Origin: Prorocentrum cordatum
Lineage: Eukaryota; Sar; Dinophyceae; Prorocentrales; Prorocentraceae
DNA length: 64,000 nucleotides
Direction: 5' to 3'
Assembly (NCBI GenBank): GCA_963575745.1
Contig: CAUYUJ010018569.1
Span: 60,001-124,000, forward strand
Part shown: positions 1-9,188 of the stretch, piece by piece
How the letters are laid out: each line of letters begins with the position of its first letter
Numbering within the stretch: position 1 is the stretch's first letter
Notes under the pieces: model-generated
What the model was told of the DNA's origin: nothing
Databases searched by the model: none
The model's input: only the letters and a program-made list of their open reading frames with translations
Translations under genes and position numbers: made by a program

Positions 1-919
1 TCGGGTCCGGGACCCTTTTCTCGGGGGCGGCAAAGAGGGGGGTGAGGATTAGGGGGGGTGGATATCGTGGCGGGGGCCATGATATTCCCCGAGACCTCAT
101 GGCGCCTCTTTTTGTCTCATTACGTCCCTGGCCCCCCCGCTGGGCCGCGCACATGCCGCCGGTCGCGACTTGCACCCCCCCCTCTTGGACACCCCCCTCT
201 TGGCCGCTCCCGATTTTCTCTCGGGAACAAGGTCCTCTCGTGCCCGGGATGGGGAGGAGAAGACTTTGAGGCAAACGCGATCGGCACGACCGGCTCGCTC
301 GCCGCTGCCAGCGCTGTCCCCGCCGCGACCTGGGGTGGGAGCGCGGGCAACCTTAAGATCTAACGCTGAAATAATCATATAGCCTTTGGCCCATCCCGCC
401 ACCGTGCCTGGGTTGTGGGTGTGAAGCCTATTGGATGTTCGTTGGGATCCCGTGAGGGGCCTCTCGGGGGCCTCCTGGAGGCAGTTTTGGAGTCTCTCAG
501 GGGCCGCTTTGGGGCCTCTTGGGGCCTCTGTTGGGCGTTGATTTGGACCGACAATACACTCTTGATAAAACACCAGCGAGGTTCAAAGCTGCTCCCAAGA
601 GGCTCCGGAGAGCTCTCAGGAGGCGCCCAAGATGCTCACAAAGGCCTCCGAGAGCCCCCCAGAGGTCCCCCAGATGCCCCCAGGAGACCCCCAAGATGCT
701 CCGAGAGGCCCTATGAGGCGCCCCCAAGAGGCTGCAAGAATGCTTTCAAGACGCCCCATGGTAGAAAAGCCCATGACATTCGAACATATTCGCAGCAGCT
801 TCATCGTAGGGATCGCTCGTCGCTTTGGGTAATGTTTCGGCCCCCGGGGGCCTCCAGGGGCCTCTGGATGCCTCGCACAACTTCGGAGACTTCCAGGAGC
901 CTCGGGGGCTCTTGGAGAG
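1..919. other. GC-rich intergenic DNA, no gene seen
   Basis: No reading frame here has convincing codon structure. From about 430 to 900 the sequence is a degenerate mixture of GGGGGCCT, CCTCCTGGAGG and CCCCCAGG blocks on both strands. A similar block recurs at 57,700-58,080, so this is probably a dispersed GC-rich repeat. Confidence 0.5.
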
Positions 920-1123
920 GAGAACTTCACCTGGCGATTGGCGTTCACCGACCCCAAGACCGGCGAGAGGCGCCGCGCCCCGTACGCCTTCACGATACAG
1001 CACCGCGGCCCGCACTGCGAGCTGGCGGTGCGGATGCCGTTCGGTGTCGTGCAGTGCGAGGGGGCCTTCACGTCGCCGTCTCAGCACCTCGTGGTAGAGG
1101 ACGGCTGGGAAGAGTGTCCCGTT
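920..1123 (+). CDS. Probable host exon, unknown protein (piece 1)
   Basis: The frame beginning around GAG GAG AAC TTC encodes a natural-looking peptide (EENFTWRLAFTDPKTG, then AVRMPFGVVQCEGAF). Nearly all third positions are C or G, as expected for a dinoflagellate gene. An AG dinucleotide just upstream (918-919) could be a splice acceptor. Two further pieces follow on the same strand at 1,152-1,330 and 1,334-1,528, in frames +0 and +2 relative to the window, so introns or frameshifts must separate them. I do not recognise the family. The piece could be an exon of an intact gene or part of a pseudogene. Confidence 0.4.
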
Positions 1124-1151
1124 GCCGATGACGGGCGTCCGCGTATGCCAT

Positions 1152-1330
1152 ACGGTCATGAAGGCCGACGGGGCGTCGGGGCCCGTGCTTGTGACGGTCT
1201 ACTGCGCAGACTGGCTCCAGAGGGGCTTCCGCGGAGATGCGACGGGGAGAGGCTTCGTCCTCTTGGCGATCTGGGCGGGATACTGCACCTTCTCCTTGCC
1301 CAGCACGTGGCGAGATGTTTACGAGGACGG
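1152..1330 (+). CDS. Probable host exon, unknown protein (piece 2)
   Basis: From the ATG at 1,158 a frame different from piece 1 reads VMKADGASGPVLVTVYCADW and continues to about 1,330 with strong C/G third positions. It includes a hydrophobic stretch (FVLLAIWAGYCTF) that could be a membrane helix or a buried core strand. The frame then runs past a likely splice acceptor (AG at 1,332-1,333) into the third piece. The frame change from piece 1 could be an intron between about 1,080 and 1,150. Function unknown. Confidence 0.3.
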
Positions 1331-1333
1331 TAG

Positions 1334-1528
1334 TCGTTTGACGAGGACTTGTCCACGCGAATGGCTTTTGAGGCGATGAACGCCGACGGGACGGGTAAAT
1401 CAGCCGCTCGGACATCAGATGACATCAGGGCCTTCATGCGGAAAGGGGAACTTCTGGAGCAGCTTCTGGGCAGCGGGGTGGACGCGGACATGCTCCTCGA
1501 GATCAGAGACACGGCCAGGACCGGCTGA
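1334..1528 (+). CDS. Probable terminal host exon, EF-hand-like
   Basis: A TAG at 1,331-1,333 closes this frame upstream, but its AG is also a good 3' splice site. The exon then reads SFDEDLSTRMAFEAMNADGT, with a GK following, and continues through DDIRAFMRKGELLEQLLGSG to a TGA at 1,526-1,528. The pattern AFEAMNADGTGK...DDIRAF resembles an EF-hand helix-loop-helix. However, the first loop position is N rather than D and the loop is longer than the canonical 12 residues, so calcium binding is doubtful. It would be the C-terminal exon of the gene formed with the two pieces upstream. Ordinary exons or a fossil are both possible. Confidence 0.4.
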   Translation, partial: SFDEDLSTRMAFEAMNADGTGKSAARTSDDIRAFMRKGELLEQLLGSGVDADMLLEIRDTARTG

Positions 1529-1563
1529 GTGGATTACGAGGTGGTCGATGTTCTTGTTATATC

Positions 1564-1564
<1 letters not shown>

Positions 1565-1608
<44 letters not shown>
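1565..1608. repeat. (TA)n(GA)n microsatellite
   Basis: Eight TA units run directly into fourteen GA units, immediately 3' of the EF-hand-like exon. Confidence 0.95.
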
Positions 1609-1611
<3 letters not shown>

Positions 1612-2566
1612 AAGTCCAGCAGTGACAGGACAACCAAGAGGCCCTCCTGAGCGCGACCAACAGGCAGCAGGTCCCGGATCTGCATGGCCAGGGGATGCTT
1701 GGCCAGGCCACGTTTTGGGGCCCCATGTACCTTGTGATGGGCCTGGACGGGGAGGGATGGGTCGAGGGCCCTCCTGTTAGCAGAAGGCTGCGGGAAGCCG
1801 TGCGAAGATGGCTCCGGGCATCCTAGCGCAACCTTCCGCCCTCCTGCTTTCGGAGCGCCGCCAGGCCGTTCCGTCTGGAGGGAGCCCGTGCGACGAAGAC
1901 CCCTAGATCCTCTTGGCACCTTTCCGTCCAGAGTTGCGCAAGGCCACGCGAGGACTATTTTCCGAGGCATCCGAGTGCCGCCAGGCCCTCCTATCTGGGT
2001 GGAGCCTGTGCGCACCCTTCCGTCCAGACCCAACTGCCTAGGCCTTCGCCCCGCCGTCTCTGGCTGATCAGTTTGCCCTTGTCCCCTGGGGATCCGGGAG
2101 GACTGAGGTCGTAGCGGCTGGTCGGGGGTAGGAGTTTGGAGCGGATCCGGATGGTCTCGGCCTACCACGCGGGCAGACTGCGGCATGCCCTGCACGGACA
2201 GGCTAGTTGACCCCAGGGCAGATCCTTTTTTCAAGCTTCTTATTCAAGATCCCCAGGACATCGGCTCCGCTTGGGACAATCCAAGTGCAACGCGGGTCGC
2301 CTCCACTCCTGATGCTACTCCTGGAGGCAGCCGGGGGGGTGGCGGGGCCCCCCTTTCCACCAGAGCTGTCTACCATGGGGTGCGGAAGTGGGAGCCGAGC
2401 GAGGTCATGTCGTGGTTGGTCCGCCTCGCGGCTGCCCTCGGGTTGCCCCCAAAGATCGCCCACAGTGGCCACTAACCAACCAACCGTCCTTCTCCCTCCC
2501 CCTGTCTCTTCCCTCCTCGCTTCCTTCCCCTGTCTTAGGGGCGGCGCCAACTACACGCGGCAGGAA
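1609..2566. other. No gene; contains a ~119-bp tandem pair
   Basis: Nothing here looks coding. GCCGCCAGGCC followed by a CT..GGAG..GGAGCC pattern occurs at about 1,852-1,895 and again at 1,971-2,013, indicating a diverged tandem duplication. Confidence 0.45.
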
Positions 2567-2672
2567 GGGAAGATATGTACCCCAAGGGTGGTACGATCGA
2601 AGACGAAGAGGGCGGGTATCGAATGATTGGGATATACGTGTTGAGTTGCACGCGAGCAGGCAAGAGCGAACA
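2567..2672 (+). repeat. Dispersed repeat, inverted partner at 20,641-20,748
   Basis: The segment around GATCGAAGACGAAGAGGCGG-type sequence matches the reverse complement of 20,641-20,748 over about 105 bases, ending in GAGCGAAC in both. One frame of both copies reads IEDEEGGYR and then KSEQ. This is a dispersed family rather than a gene, because no start, stop or flanking exon is shared. Confidence 0.6.
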
Positions 2673-2787
2673 GGTTCAAAATGCCGATTGGAATTTTATT
2701 TCTAAAGAACAATTATTGTTGGTTCCCCCTCCCCTGTGCCCACTGCGTTTTTTTGCCGTGCCACGCTAGTGTCGGCATTAGTATGCT

Positions 2788-2853
2788 GGCATAGAGGCGC
2801 CAGCTAGTCTTCCCACAGAGCGCTGTTGGCAGACTAGCTGGCGTCTCTATGCC
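2788..2853 (+). repeat. 23-bp-stem hairpin
   Basis: Arm 2,788-2,810 is the reverse complement of 2,831-2,853 with a single difference, which would be a G-U pair in RNA. The loop is 20 nt. It could be a small-RNA precursor or the remnant of an inverted-repeat element. Confidence 0.8.
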
Positions 2854-3415
2854 TTTTATCATTGTATCCATGCTTGGACGCCCGAATTGTCCCGGATAAC
2901 TCTGGTCCGGGGTATCTCCGATCTGGGCCCCCGACGCACAAACCAGAAATTTCCCCTGACCACCCAGGAGCGGCTCGACGCCCGAGCTGCTGTGGCTAAG
3001 TCCCGTCCAGGTTGGTTTCCGGTGTGGGCTCTCGGGGCACGCATCAGGAGCTACCCCTGACCTCCCACAGCCCTGGTGATTCGGGGCTCCAGCCGTCCCT
3101 CCTCTCTCTCTCGTATACCCTGTACCCTCGTATCCCTGTATCCCCCTCCCTCCTGGTATCTGTGCGCACCTTGTGGAAGCCAGCTGGCGCCTGTGCCCAA
3201 GGCCTTTCCCTTGGCATCCCGAGCAGGAAGGAGGCGGGTCCCGAGGCAAGCGGGGCCCTGCACCTCGGGGCCCTCCCCCCCGCACCAGGTCTTCCTTCCG
3301 AGTCCCTGCCCGACGGCCCCCATATGGGGCCCGCGGAGAGCCCCAGGAAGCCGACCACGGCGGCAGGCCTCCGGACCCCGCTCCCCTCGGGGCCCGCCTC
3401 CCTCGTGGCGATACC
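2854..3415. other. No gene seen
   Basis: Moderately GC-rich single-copy-looking DNA. Frames are open but composition is biased by CCTCC runs and no convincing exon is visible. Confidence 0.4.
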
Positions 3416-3416
3416 C

Positions 3417-3499
3417 CCTCCCTCCTCCTCCTCCTCCTCCTCCTCCTCCTCCTCCTCCTCCTCCTCCTCCTCCTCCTCCTCCTCCTCCCTCCTCTCCTT

Positions 3500-3535
<36 letters not shown>

Positions 3536-3790
3536 CCCTCCCCCTCCCCTCCCCCTCCCTCCCCTCCCTCCCTTGGTCAAGCCGCGGGAGCGAGCGCTCG
3601 CCATCTCCCCTCCCTCTCCCTCTCCCGCCCCTCCCCTTTCTTCGTCAAGCCGCGGGAGCGAGCGCTCGAGACGTCGGTCCCCTCCCTCCTCTCCATCCCT
3701 TCCCTCCTCCTCCTCTCCCTCCCCTCCCTCCCTCCTCTCCCTCCCTCCTCTCCCTCGAGCGTCTCCCTCCCTCCTCTCCCTCCCCTCCCG
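3417..3790. repeat. (CTC)n / (CT)n / CCTCC pyrimidine tract
   Basis: About 24 CTC units (3,417-3,489), then a CT run (about 3,505-3,530) and imperfect CCCTCC repeats. GCCGCGGGAGCGAGCGCTCG is present twice within it (about 3,581 and 3,649), marking a 68-bp duplication. Confidence 0.9.
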
Positions 3791-4068
3791 GCCGAGCGAA
3801 GCCCGGCCTCCGGGCCCGGGGGAGCGGCCGGCGCCCCCGCCCGCCGATGGGGCCGCACCGCCTCCGGCCGTCCCCCAGCGGGGCCGCAACCGGCGCGCTC
3901 GCGGCGAGGCCCCCTGGGAGGGGAGGGTGCTGCAGTGCGGAGGGGGATGGGAATCGGGGATCGAGGGTCTCTAGGCCTCCTGCGTCGAGATCGGGTCTCC
4001 GGAGGATCGGGTCTCTTGAGGGTCGAAGGGATCGGGATCGATGAGTCTTGCGTCTGCACTGGTGCTCC
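3791..4068. other. GC-rich, no gene seen
   Basis: Short degenerate repeats of a GATCGGGTCTC kind (about 3,955-4,040). No supported exon. Confidence 0.4.
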
Positions 4069-4299
4069 TCCTCCTCCTCCTTCTCCTCCTCCTCCTCCTC
4101 CTGCTCCTCCTCCTCCTCCGCCTCCGCCTCCCCCTCCTCCTCCTCCTCCTCCTCCTCCTCCTCCTCCTCCTCCTCCTCCTCCGCCTCCGCCTCCCCCTCC
4201 TCCTCCTCCTCCTCCTCTCCTCCTCCTCCTCCTCCTCCTCCTCCTCCTCCTCCTCCTCCTCCTCCTCCTCCCTCCTCCTCCTCCTCCTCCTCCCTCTCC
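4069..4299. repeat. (CTC)n microsatellite
   Basis: Long near-perfect CTC array with CGCCTCCGCCTCC interruptions. Long Leu, Ser or Pro and Glu or Arg frames across it are artefacts of the repeat. Confidence 0.97.
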
Positions 4300-4301
4300 C
4301 T

Positions 4302-4497
4302 CCCGACCCTAAAGGCCTCCTGGATGGGATCCGAATAGATGGGGTCGGAGGATTGCACCGCCTCGCCGATACATCGCCGTGGAGCCCGATTTTCTTCGCG
4401 CCACCGTTGCCGATGCATCTAACCGATGCATCGGCGATGCGGTGCAATCCTCCGACCCCATCTACTCGGACCCCATCTAGGAGGCCCTAGGGTCGGG
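4302..4497. repeat. ~75-bp-arm palindrome between CTC and GGA arrays
   Basis: Left arm 4,302-4,376 and right arm 4,424-4,497 are reverse complements with only a few differences, around a 47-nt spacer. The CTC array outside the left arm faces a GGA array outside the right arm, so the inverted symmetry extends into the microsatellites. Confidence 0.85.
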
Positions 4498-4502
4498 GGG
4501 GA

Positions 4503-4552
4503 GAGGAGGAGGAGGAGGAGGAGGAGGAGGAGGAGGAGGAGGAGGAGGAGGA
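4503..4552. repeat. (GGA)n microsatellite
   Basis: About 16 GGA units. It is the outer right arm of the palindrome above. Confidence 0.95.
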
Positions 4553-4830
4553 GATGCATCAGTGTAGACGCAAGATTCATCAACGATATTTGAAATCAAC
4601 CTCCTCAAAGCTCCATTTTCACAGGCCCCTACAAGGCTTCATTCCCACTGAGGGAAGTGCACCTTTGGGAGACAGCCGTGCGAAAGTCCTGAAGCGTGCT
4701 ACACCAGTTTCAGTACCTCAACGCCACGAGTTCACCTGACTGTTGCGTCTTGGCAATCATGAATCGTACCAGAACGCCATTCCTGGGATGTCAACACCGC
4801 GAGTCAACGTAACCCTTGCGCCCTGGCAAG
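4553..4830. other. No gene seen
   Basis: Lower-GC, complex DNA without a convincing coding frame. Confidence 0.4.
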
Positions 4831-4899
4831 TCTTAATCATTCCGAAGCGCCGTTTCTGGTACGTTAGCTTAAACAAACTTTTGAAACTAATGTGTGCGG

Positions 4900-5290
4900 C
4901 GTTCAGGCGATCGCCACGTTTCGAAAAAGGAGCCGCCCTCAATTCGTGAAGCTCTTGCAACATTCAGAACGAGTGTGCGCGGCGCGCAGGCGAGACCCAG
5001 ATTTTGAAAATGGCCCACCCCCAAGCCGTGAAACTCCTGCAACTATTTAAGACGAGTGCTCGCGGCTCTAAGGTGGTAGCCACATTTTGAAAACGGCCCG
5101 CCCTGTCCACGAAGCTCTGGTAAACGTTTAAGACGAATGTGCGTGGCGCTCGGGCGAAAACCACAGTTTGAAAACGGCGCGCCTTCAATCCGCAAAGCTC
5201 TGGCAAATGTTTAAGGCGAGTTTGTGCGGCGCTGAGGCGAGAGCCACATTTTGAAAACCAGCCGCCAGCCATGTGTGAAACTGTTGCCAA
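4900..5290. repeat. ~82-bp tandem repeat, about 5 units
   Basis: The motif ATTTTGAAAA followed by CGGC recurs near 4,917, 5,001, 5,084, 5,165 and 5,248, spacing 81-84 bases. Each unit also carries GAAGCTCT or GAAACTCCTG and a TTTAAG.CGA.TG segment. Because the period is near a multiple of three, a minus-strand frame stays open for 108 codons with about 27-residue repeats. I see no independent support that it is translated. Confidence 0.8.
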
Positions 5291-5399
5291 CTGTCAAGCT
5301 TCATGTTTATGAATGGTGGGGAAGTCCCAGGCGAAACGCCGGGTCTGCCTTGTCGACCGGCCTCGGGGTGCGACGAGGAATAATTATTTATATAAGTAC

Positions 5400-5526
5400 A
5401 AGGAACGGAGGAGGAGGATAAAAAGGAGGAGGAGGAGGATATACAGGAGGAGGAAGAGGAGGAGGAGGAGGAATTGGAGTAATCCTCTATTTTCTTTTTT
5501 CTGTTCTCTCTATTTGTTTCTTCATT

Positions 5527-5557
<31 letters not shown>

Positions 5558-5560
5558 AGA
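5400..5560. repeat. GGA-type and CT microsatellites
   Basis: Imperfect GGA/GAGGAA array at about 5,406-5,472, then a CT run at about 5,526-5,560. Confidence 0.85.
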
Positions 5561-5982
5561 GATCGAATGGCGAAGATGGGTGCCCTAGCGGGCATCTGCA
5601 GTGCCCGGGGGGAGATTCATGGTCGCGGCAAGGCCCGGGGGGGGGCATCTGCAGGGTGGAGCGGGCTGCCCCTCCCCCCCCTCGATCCTCGATCCCCGAT
5701 CTGCAGCAGAAGGGGGTGGTGCCCCAAGGGGGGGGTAGCGGGGATCGAGGAAATCGAGGAGATCGAAGGGGGGCCGTGCAGTGGCTCAAGCGTGTGGGTT
5801 CCAGGAGGTTTCGAGGAGCGAGCTTGAGCTCACGCTTTCCGCACGCCACGGCGGACCAAATCTGAGAGCGCTTGCACAGCCCAGCGCACCGTCGGAAACT
5901 GGAGCATATACATTACCAGTGGCGGGCTGTTTTTTCAATCCCAGGACTTTTTGAGGGCCGGGGACGACGTCGGGGTGGTGAG

Positions 5983-6034
5983 GTGTATACGTGTTTCCCC
6001 GCTTCCCCGTGGCAAGAACAGAACACGTATACAC
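5983..6034. repeat. 13-bp perfect inverted repeat
   Basis: GTGTATACGTGTT (5,983-5,995) and AACACGTATACAC (6,022-6,034) are perfect reverse complements separated by 26 nt. Confidence 0.85.
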
Positions 6035-6230
6035 CCCCCCAAAAAAGTATGCACCAGGAGCCGCTTTCCTGTGTGAGTTTCGGTGCAGGGCCGGAACAAG
6101 CGTCGGTGGGTGTAGAGTTCGGCTCCTTCCTTGACCCCCTGGCATACTCGTTCGGCAGAGCCGAGAGGGGGCGGCAGGGGGGGGCTCGGCAGCCTTGAGA
6201 CAGGGGCCGATGCCAGCCAGAGCGCCCGAT

Positions 6231-6712
6231 CTTGCAGGATCCTACAGGGCCAGGGTCGCACTGGCCCGGGTTTGGGTGCAGGATCCTGCAGGATCCTTCG
6301 CATGGACCCGGAGCTGGGTGCAGGATCTTGCAGTTCCTGACTGACCTGGGTCTGTTGACCCGGATCAGAAGATCCCCGAGGGGGGGGTACCACCCCGTCT
6401 TGGAGATCGGGGATCGAGGATAGATGGGGTGCCAGCACCTCCCCCTGGAGATCGAGGTTCGAGGAGGATAACGGTCGGACGACGACAGGGGCGGACAGGG
6501 AGAGGAGGGGTGCGGAGCCTGCTGCGTGCAGCTGGATTCTGCCCCCGCCGCCGAACGCCCTTCCTCGATGCACTGGCACTTCTGGCGCCGCGGAAGAACA
6601 ACACTGCCGGGGCTCAAGAGACGGGGGGTCAATGAGGGCCAGGGGTGCACGGACCCGGGCTTGGGCGCAGGATCCTGCAGGATCTTGCAGGATCCTGCGA
6701 AGCCTGCCTGGC
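6231..6712. repeat. GCAGGATCCTGCAGGATC repeats
   Basis: Clusters at 6,231-6,333 and 6,663-6,712 are built from GCAGGATCCT and its self-complement, each preceded by CCCGGG(T/C)TTGGG(T/C). The same short module was duplicated about 390 bp apart. Confidence 0.75.
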
Positions 6713-7089
6713 CCTGCTCAGGATTGACCCGGTCAGTAGATCCCCGACATGGGGTTTGGGTGAGCTGTTTTACTATCGGGGGCTTCTCTCTGGGTGGCTC
6801 CACTGGAGCTTGGGGCCGTCTTTGGGGCCTCTCGGCCGTGCGGGGGGCCTTCTGGAGAGGGTACCTGGAGGATTCTGCAGGTGTCCGAAATGTGTTCTGA
6901 AGGCTTGCAAGGCTCGTGAGATGCTCGGGGACACGTGGACCGCCCACCCTCCTAAAACAGCATGGTGCGCTGGGAGGGGGAAAGGAGTGGGGACAGGCGA
7001 TAATTGCACGTGTCTTCTCGGGGAAGTGGATCTGTGGGCGGTCGGCCCAGGAATCTCCGACATATGAACATTTGAGAAGGAGGACGTGT

Positions 7090-7120
7090 GTCTTTCTCTC
7101 TCTCGCTCTCTCGATTCCCA

Positions 7121-7152
<32 letters not shown>

Positions 7153-7480
7153 GCCCGTTCTCCCTCTCTCTCTCTCTCTTTCTCTCTTTCTCTCCTTCCT
7201 TCTCTCTTTCTTTATATATGTGAGTTTAGTTGTTTTTCTCTCTCTCTCTCTATCGTTATTTATCTGTCTCTCTTTATCCCCCCATTATCTCCCAACTATC
7301 TCCCTCCCTGTCTCCCTGTCTCTCTCTCTCCCTCTCTCTCTCTCTCTTTCCCTCGTTTTTGTTGTTCTCTCTCCCTCTCTCTCTTTCTCCTTCTCTGTCT
7401 TTTGATCTCTCTCAGTATAGATCTATGTATGGTTTGTCTTTGTTGTGCTTCTCGTTATCTCTCTCTCTCTCTCTCCCTCT
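7090..7480. repeat. CT-rich pyrimidine tract
   Basis: About 390 bases of imperfect CTCTCT with TTTCTC and CCCTCTC variants. Confidence 0.9.
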
Positions 7481-7535
7481 CATTTCTCGTCCCCTCCTGA
7501 TTCATTCCCACTCGGCGCTCCTCCCTCTCTGCTTG

Positions 7536-7720
7536 ATGGGGACACCTGCTCGAAATGATGGGCGCCATCCTGACGGCGCGCGACTGCATGTGGATACCTA
7601 CGCAGCTGCCGTTTTGTGCGAGGAGATGTTGGCGTGGACGAAAAGCTGGCACCGCTTTGGGGGGCTTTCGGTATCCAGATGCGTGCAGCAATTTCGGCCA
7701 CTGCGCCCTCGCATATTCTG
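7536..7720 (+). CDS. Weak candidate exon
   Basis: One frame reads DGARLHVDTYAAAVLCEEML followed by AWTKSWHRFGG, a natural-looking peptide, between a CT tract and the P repeat element. Third positions are only moderately C/G, and an overlapping frame is also open. There is no recognised family, so this is a low-confidence candidate. Confidence 0.2.
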
Positions 7721-7854
7721 CTCTGGGTCTGAACGCGTCCATCGGAGAAGGCTGCGCAGCATTGTGTCTATACATGTGGTTGTTGTAAACGCTGCTCCTC
7801 CATCGCTCCCCAGAAGTCAAACAAATTGATACATTAAGTGTGGCCATGTGGGAC

Positions 7855-8119
7855 GGTGCCCGGACAAAAAGTGTCCACACCCAGGGCGGCAAGACACTGC
7901 GACGTGATAACAACCGCAACGGCATGATGCACTTGCCTCGCACCCCTCCCCCCGAAACCCAAAGTTGAAGTGTCCACATTTTTTCCCTGGCGCGCGGCCT
8001 GCCGCCTAACCCCGCCAACTTTTTAGTTGGGGGAAAGGGGGGTATACATATTCGTTCGACGTGATTAAACGACGAGATGTCTTGGCGCGACAAGTGTGGA
8101 CACTTTTTGTCCGCCCACC
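7855..8119. mobile_element. P1: 265-bp inverted-repeat element (MITE-like)
   Basis: Begins GGTGCC and ends CCCACC. The perfect 20-bp arms lie at 7,861-7,880 and 8,094-8,113, and imperfect pairing continues inward through CAAGACA. A second copy lies at 10,277-10,539. No coding capacity. The direct Q1-Q2 junction at 9,188/9,189 looks like the same site without this element. Confidence 0.75.
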
Positions 8120-8587
8120 GTGGTTCTTATGCTTTTGATTGGTGCTGCAATGCGGCGAGGGCATTGGATAAGGAATCGTTGGATAAGAAATCCAAGGTCT
8201 CGACGCCAATGGACCTCCAATTGTGGATCGGCCATGGGCATCGCCACCGCCCTCGTCGGATAAGGGATCCTCAAGGGTCTGATGCCTCCTGGCGCATTCC
8301 TTGAACAACGCCCGCACCGTACATGTGAGTGCGTCTGGCGCGACAGCCCGAGCACGGACGGAGGGGGGAGGAGAGGTGCGGAGGACGGCGGAAGAGTTCG
8401 GAGGAATGGGAGGGAATAGGGATGATTCCAAAAGGGGTGCGGAGGGAGGGGGAAGAGTGCGGAGGAGGAGGAGGAGGAGGGCGGAGTGGAGGGAGGAGTG
8501 TGGGGGAGGTAAAGGGGGTCGGAGTGAGGGCGGCGGCCCCGCGCCCCGCGCCCCGACGTGGAGCGGGCGGAGGCTGGCACCGCTGGA

Positions 8588-8810
8588 TAGAACTGGACAG
8601 AACTGATAGAACTGGTCATAGAACTGGTCATAGAACTGGTCCGTTAAAAATAGGGTCCGGCCTAGAACTGGTCGGTCCAATTAAAGAAACTTGAATAATA
8701 TCAATAACTCTTCTTCTAAATGCGACCAGTTCTAGGCCAGGCCCTATTCGTAATGGGCCAGCTCTATGACCAGTTCTACGACCAGTTCTACCCAGTTATA
8801 CCAGTTCCGC
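8588..8810. repeat. GAACTGGTC palindrome in Q1
   Basis: Left arm about 8,588-8,674 is built of TAGAACTGGTCA units plus TAGGGTCCGGCC. The right arm, about 8,723-8,810, is its imperfect reverse complement. The A/T-rich centre is about 48 nt. The counterpart in Q2 lies at about 9,676-9,896. Confidence 0.8.
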
Positions 8811-8852
8811 GCCGTCGGAGGCGACGGCGGGGGGGAAGCGCGCCAGGCCTCA

Positions 8853-8917
8853 CTCCTCAACGTCGGCGCCCTTCGCGGTCCGCAACGCGGACCGCGAAGG
8901 GCGCCGACTTTGAGGAG
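8853..8917. repeat. 31-bp-stem, 3-nt-loop hairpin in Q1
   Basis: Arms 8,853-8,883 and 8,887-8,917 pair over 31 bp with one mismatch around an AAC loop. It is strongly cruciform-prone. Confidence 0.9.
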
Positions 8918-9188
8918 TCCCACGGTTGTCCCACGTGGCTGTCCCGTGGGTAGTCCCACGGTTGTCCCAAGGGCTGCCCCGTGGGTTGTCCCGTGGTGGT
9001 CCCGCGGGTTGTCCCATGGGTTGTCCCGCGGTGGTGCTGCGGGTGTCCCGTGGTTCCGCATACGAGCACATCGCCACCTAATTGCGTGTCGTGCTGGACG
9101 CATAAGCACGCACCAACACACACTTAAATGCACGCACACATGTGAGCACGATAACACCATGAAACCACCAAACCCATCTAACCCGGAC

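Larger units (their letters stand above)
5561..7085. other. Repeat-rich GC DNA, no gene seen
   Basis: Contains short direct and inverted repeats (listed separately) and GATCGGGGATCGAGG blocks at about 5,690-5,765 and 6,405-6,420. Open frames are long only because of composition. Confidence 0.45.
8120..9188. repeat. Q1: 1.07-kb repeat unit, copy 1
   Basis: Starts GTGGTTCTTATGC and is followed at once by a second copy (9,189-10,276) of very similar sequence. Internal features in order: a GGATAAGGAATC block, a GGAGGAGG purine tract (about 8,360-8,530), a large GAACTGGTC palindrome (8,588-8,810), a 31-bp-stem hairpin (8,853-8,917) and a degenerate GTCCCNNGGGTT tandem repeat (about 8,925-9,060). 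Confidence 0.85.

Noticed and set aside
4041-4490. Leu/Ser/Pro-rich ORFs over the CTC array
   Set aside because: Pure consequence of the trinucleotide repeat, open in all frames on both strands.
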